From an uncultured Bacillaceae bacterium (lineage in GTDB: Bacteria; Bacillota; Bacilli; Bacillales; Caldibacillaceae): 16,395 bases of DNA. Positions 14,830 through 16,395 of this stretch are shown here, one piece after another (the first letter of the stretch is position 1; every line of letters starts with the position of its first letter). A program made the position numbers and the translations under genes. The notes under the pieces are model-generated. The model ran no database searches, was not told where the DNA came from, and was given only the letters and a program-made list of their open reading frames with translations. Where the stretch lies: NCBI GenBank assembly GCA_937951955.1, contig CALGAD010000071.1:1-16395 (forward strand), read 5' to 3'.

Positions 14830-14974
14830 GCTATCCATCCTCACTTTCTCAAAAGAGGCTATACCATTAGTATGGATGAGGAATGATGAAGATGCAATTG
14901 TAACGATTCAATGATATTCCTAAAGACAAAAATCAACTATAGTTTACATAATTTTATTATCAGCAATTAGTTTT

Positions 14975-15008
14975 TAAAATAAAAGCCCCACTTGTTTCAG
15001 CGGGGCTT
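14975..15008 (-). terminator. Terminator of the aldo-keto reductase gene
   Basis: On the minus strand AAGCCCC pairs with GGGGCTT (15002-15008 with 14983-14989), extended by a CT/AG pair across one mismatch. It is followed by TTTTATTTT. It starts about 20 bases after the reductase stop codon. Confidence 0.88.
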
Positions 15009-15029
15009 ACTTATCATTTTTTCATTTTT

Positions 15030-15854
15030 CTAAACACGATGATATTCACTTGGAACGGAATTGATGCGGATATTCCGGTCTAAACCGTTAATCAATTCCA
15101 TATCTTCCTGATCCAGCTCAAAATCAAATACGTGGAAGTTTTCTTCAATCCGGGCTGGTGTGACGGATTTCGGAATGATAATCGTCTCATTTTGGATATG
15201 CCAGCGAAGAATTACTTGGGCGGCCGTTTTACCGTGTTTCTCGGCAATCTTGACAATCGTTTCATCCTTTAATACATCCCGTCCGTTCATTAAAGGACTG
15301 TACGCTTCCACATAAATATTATGTTTTGCACAAAATTCTTTTAATTCTTTTTGCTGTAAGTAAGGGTGGCATTCTACCTGGTTAACAGCAGGCACTACTT
15401 CGCATTCATCCATAACTCTTTGTAAATGCTCGATATCAAAATTGCTGACCCCGATTGCCTTAGCCCGGCCTTCTTTATATATTTTTTCCAACGCTTTATA
15501 AGTTTCTATGTACAGGTCGAAATCCGGACATGGCCAGTGGATTAAATAGAGATCAACATAATCTAAACCAAGCTTTTCCAGGCTCGTTTCAAACGCTTTC
15601 AATGTTTTCTCATATCCTTGATCCGCATTCCAAACTTTTGTTGTGATAAATAATTCTTCTCTCGGAATCCCGCTTTCAGCGATGGCCTGTCCGACCCCTT
15701 CTTCATTTTTATAAACCGTTGCGGTATCAATTAACCGATACCCGGTCTCCAAAGCCTTTTTTACGGCTGGAACAACTTCCTCGTTACTGACTTGCCAAAC
15801 ACCAAATCCTAGTTGCGGAATTTGTTTGCCATTATTCAGCTGAAAATAATTCAT
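15030..15854 (-). CDS. Aldo-keto reductase
   Basis: A 274-residue NADPH-dependent (beta/alpha)8-barrel reductase, expected to reduce small aldehydes or ketones in the cytosol. The family tetrad is visible: Asp in RLIDTA, Tyr in the following TVYKNEEGVG, Lys in FITTKVWN, and His in LYLIHWPCP. Cofactor-binding signatures AIGVSNFD and IIPKSVTPARIEEN (the Lys-Ser pair) are also present. It resembles the Bacillus subtilis YvgN/YtbE glyoxal-reductase type. I chose the second ATG (15852-15854) because AAAGG is spaced 9 bases from it but directly abuts the first ATG at 15863. It is a single-gene unit. It might detoxify semialdehydes made by the neighbouring pathway, but nothing in the sequence shows that. 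Confidence 0.88.
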   Translation of the reverse strand: MNYFQLNNGKQIPQLGFGVWQVSNEEVVPAVKKALETGYRLIDTATVYKNEEGVGQAIAESGIPREELFITTKVWNADQGYEKTLKAFETSLEKLGLDYVDLYLIHWPCPDFDLYIETYKALEKIYKEGRAKAIGVSNFDIEHLQRVMDECEVVPAVNQVECHPYLQQKELKEFCAKHNIYVEAYSPLMNGRDVLKDETIVKIAEKHGKTAAQVILRWHIQNETIIIPKSVTPARIEENFHVFDFELDQEDMELINGLDRNIRINSVPSEYHRV

Positions 15855-16102
15855 CGTGTTCATCCTTTCTTCATATTGGTAATATTTACTATATCATATT
15901 TTCCAAATTGAAAAAATAATTCTCCTACACGAGATTTCCTTCTGTTCCTGGTAATTCCTTTGTGACGATAAAATTTTCTTCTAAAATATCGTGTTACAGC
16001 ATATTTCTTTAATAAGGAAGAGCATGTCTTTACTCTTTATCACTTTCAAAAAATGTATCCATCGTGATGAAAAAAATGATTGGTTTTAAGGAGGTATGGG
16101 AA
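15855..16102. other. Divergent intergenic region, aldo-keto reductase and thioredoxin-fold gene
   Basis: 248 AT-rich bases between divergent genes. For the plus strand a possible promoter is TTGTGA (15960-15965), a 16-base spacer and TAAAAT (15982-15987), which would leave a leader of about 110 bases. For the minus strand I see no good -35/-10 pair, only AT-rich DNA with the short palindrome GTAA-TAT-TTAC just upstream of the reductase. The ATG at 16064 and nearby codons lack a ribosome binding site. Confidence 0.4.
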
Positions 16103-16342
16103 TTGACAAAAGTGAAGTTTTATCATGCTGGTTGTGCAGTATGTGTCGATGCGGAACAAATGGTCTTGAACTATTTGGACAGGACAAAAGTGGATGTGGA
16201 AGTTGTTCATTTAGGTCAGGACAGATCGCGCATCGAAGAGGCGGAACAGCTCGGTGTGAAATCTGTACCTGCCCTGGTCGTTAATAATCAGGTATACCAT
16301 ATCAATTTCGGTGCAAGCATGGAAAGTGTAAAAAATAGTTAA
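16103..16342 (+). CDS. Small CxxC thioredoxin/glutaredoxin-fold protein
   Basis: A 79-residue protein from a TTG start, chosen because a consensus AAGGAGG (16088-16094) lies 8 bases before TTG 16103-16105. The longer in-frame ATG at 16064 has no such site and would add a charged, non-family extension. It begins with a beta strand (KVKFYHAG) leading into the redox motif CAVC, then a helix. GVKSVPALVV follows, with the cis-proline typical of thioredoxin folds. It is shorter than classical thioredoxin (about 105 residues) and lacks its WCGPC motif, so it is closer to the small glutaredoxin-like or TM0996-type proteins. No signal peptide, so cytosolic. The partner is unknown. Confidence 0.75.
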   Translation: MTKVKFYHAGCAVCVDAEQMVLNYLDRTKVDVEVVHLGQDRSRIEEAEQLGVKSVPALVVNNQVYHINFGASMESVKNS

Positions 16343-16350
16343 CATTTTTA

Positions 16351-16390
16351 AATGCGGAGACGACAAGTCTCCGCATTGTCCATGTTTTTA
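16351..16390 (+). terminator. Hairpin after the thioredoxin-fold gene
   Basis: Perfect 11-bp stem AATGCGGAGAC (16351-16361) against 16367-16377 with a 5-base loop, beginning 8 bases after the stop codon. The T run (TTTTTAT) comes 8 bases after the stem, not directly, so termination may be weak or the hairpin may instead protect the mRNA end. Confidence 0.6.
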
Positions 16391-16395
16391 TAAAT

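Noticed and set aside
14855..14880. Short inverted repeat near ATAC-CATTA-GTAT upstream of the luciferase-like gene
   Set aside because: Arms of only 4 bp in AT-rich DNA are expected by chance, and no regulator gene is adjacent.
13837..15854. Luciferase-like oxidoreductase and aldo-keto reductase as members of the lysine pathway
   Set aside because: Each is a single-gene unit with its own terminator, separated from the pathway genes by the transporter operon, and neither chemistry is needed for the route.
16096..16284. Alternative frame starting at ATG 16096, overlapping the thioredoxin-fold gene
   Set aside because: The ATG is 1-2 bases from the ribosome binding site, too close to use, and the protein is low-complexity and unlike any family. 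The TTG frame gives a proper CxxC fold.
1..16395. Mobile elements, CRISPR arrays, tRNA or rRNA genes
   Set aside because: No transposase or integrase frame, no regularly spaced repeats, and no cloverleaf or rRNA-like sequence was seen on either strand.

Overview
The window looks like chromosomal DNA from a low-GC Gram-positive bacterium, most likely a member of the Bacillaceae. Reasons: AT-rich intergenic DNA, strong AGGAGG-type ribosome binding sites, frequent GTG/TTG starts, hairpin-plus-U-tract terminators, an extracytoplasmic binding protein made as a lipoprotein, and a lysine 6-dehydrogenase that closely resembles the one known from Geobacillus stearothermophilus. There are 13 complete protein genes plus one gene tail at the left edge. 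I see no rRNA, tRNA, CRISPR array, insertion sequence or phage gene.

Layout: (1) 1-60, 3' end of a plus-strand gene. (2) 92-6081, a minus-strand group transcribed from a promoter near 6162-6191: aminotransferase, thiamine-pyrophosphate (TPP) enzyme, ALDH7-like aldehyde dehydrogenase, lysine 6-dehydrogenase, an intercistronic terminator, then a DUF3870 gene. (3) 6345-7799, a divergent Na+/solute symporter of the PutP type with its own terminator. (4) 7881-10240, minus-strand CaiB/BaiF CoA-transferase and glutaryl-CoA-dehydrogenase-like flavoprotein, translationally coupled, behind a strong promoter and a structured leader containing a terminator. (5) 10517-13556, a tripartite tricarboxylate transporter operon (tctB-tctA-tctC). 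(6) 13837-14829 a luciferase-like flavin oxidoreductase and 15030-15854 an aldo-keto reductase, each with its own terminator. (7) 16103-16342, a small plus-strand CxxC thioredoxin-fold protein.

The main result is that regions 2 and 4 together contain one candidate enzyme for each step from L-lysine to crotonyl-CoA. Lysine is oxidised to aminoadipate semialdehyde (lysine 6-dehydrogenase), then to 2-aminoadipate (ALDH7-like enzyme). The aminotransferase gives 2-oxoadipate. The TPP enzyme is proposed to decarboxylate this to glutarate semialdehyde, which the aldehyde dehydrogenase could oxidise to glutarate. The SUGCT-like CoA-transferase makes glutaryl-CoA and the dehydrogenase makes crotonyl-CoA. 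The unusual part is the middle: simple decarboxylation, oxidation and CoA transfer in place of the usual 2-oxoadipate dehydrogenase complex. The two transporters may bring in pathway substrates such as glutarate or a cyclic/acidic lysine derivative, but that is inference from position. No regulator gene lies in the window; the leader RNA before the CoA-transferase and the palindromes around both promoters are the visible regulatory candidates.
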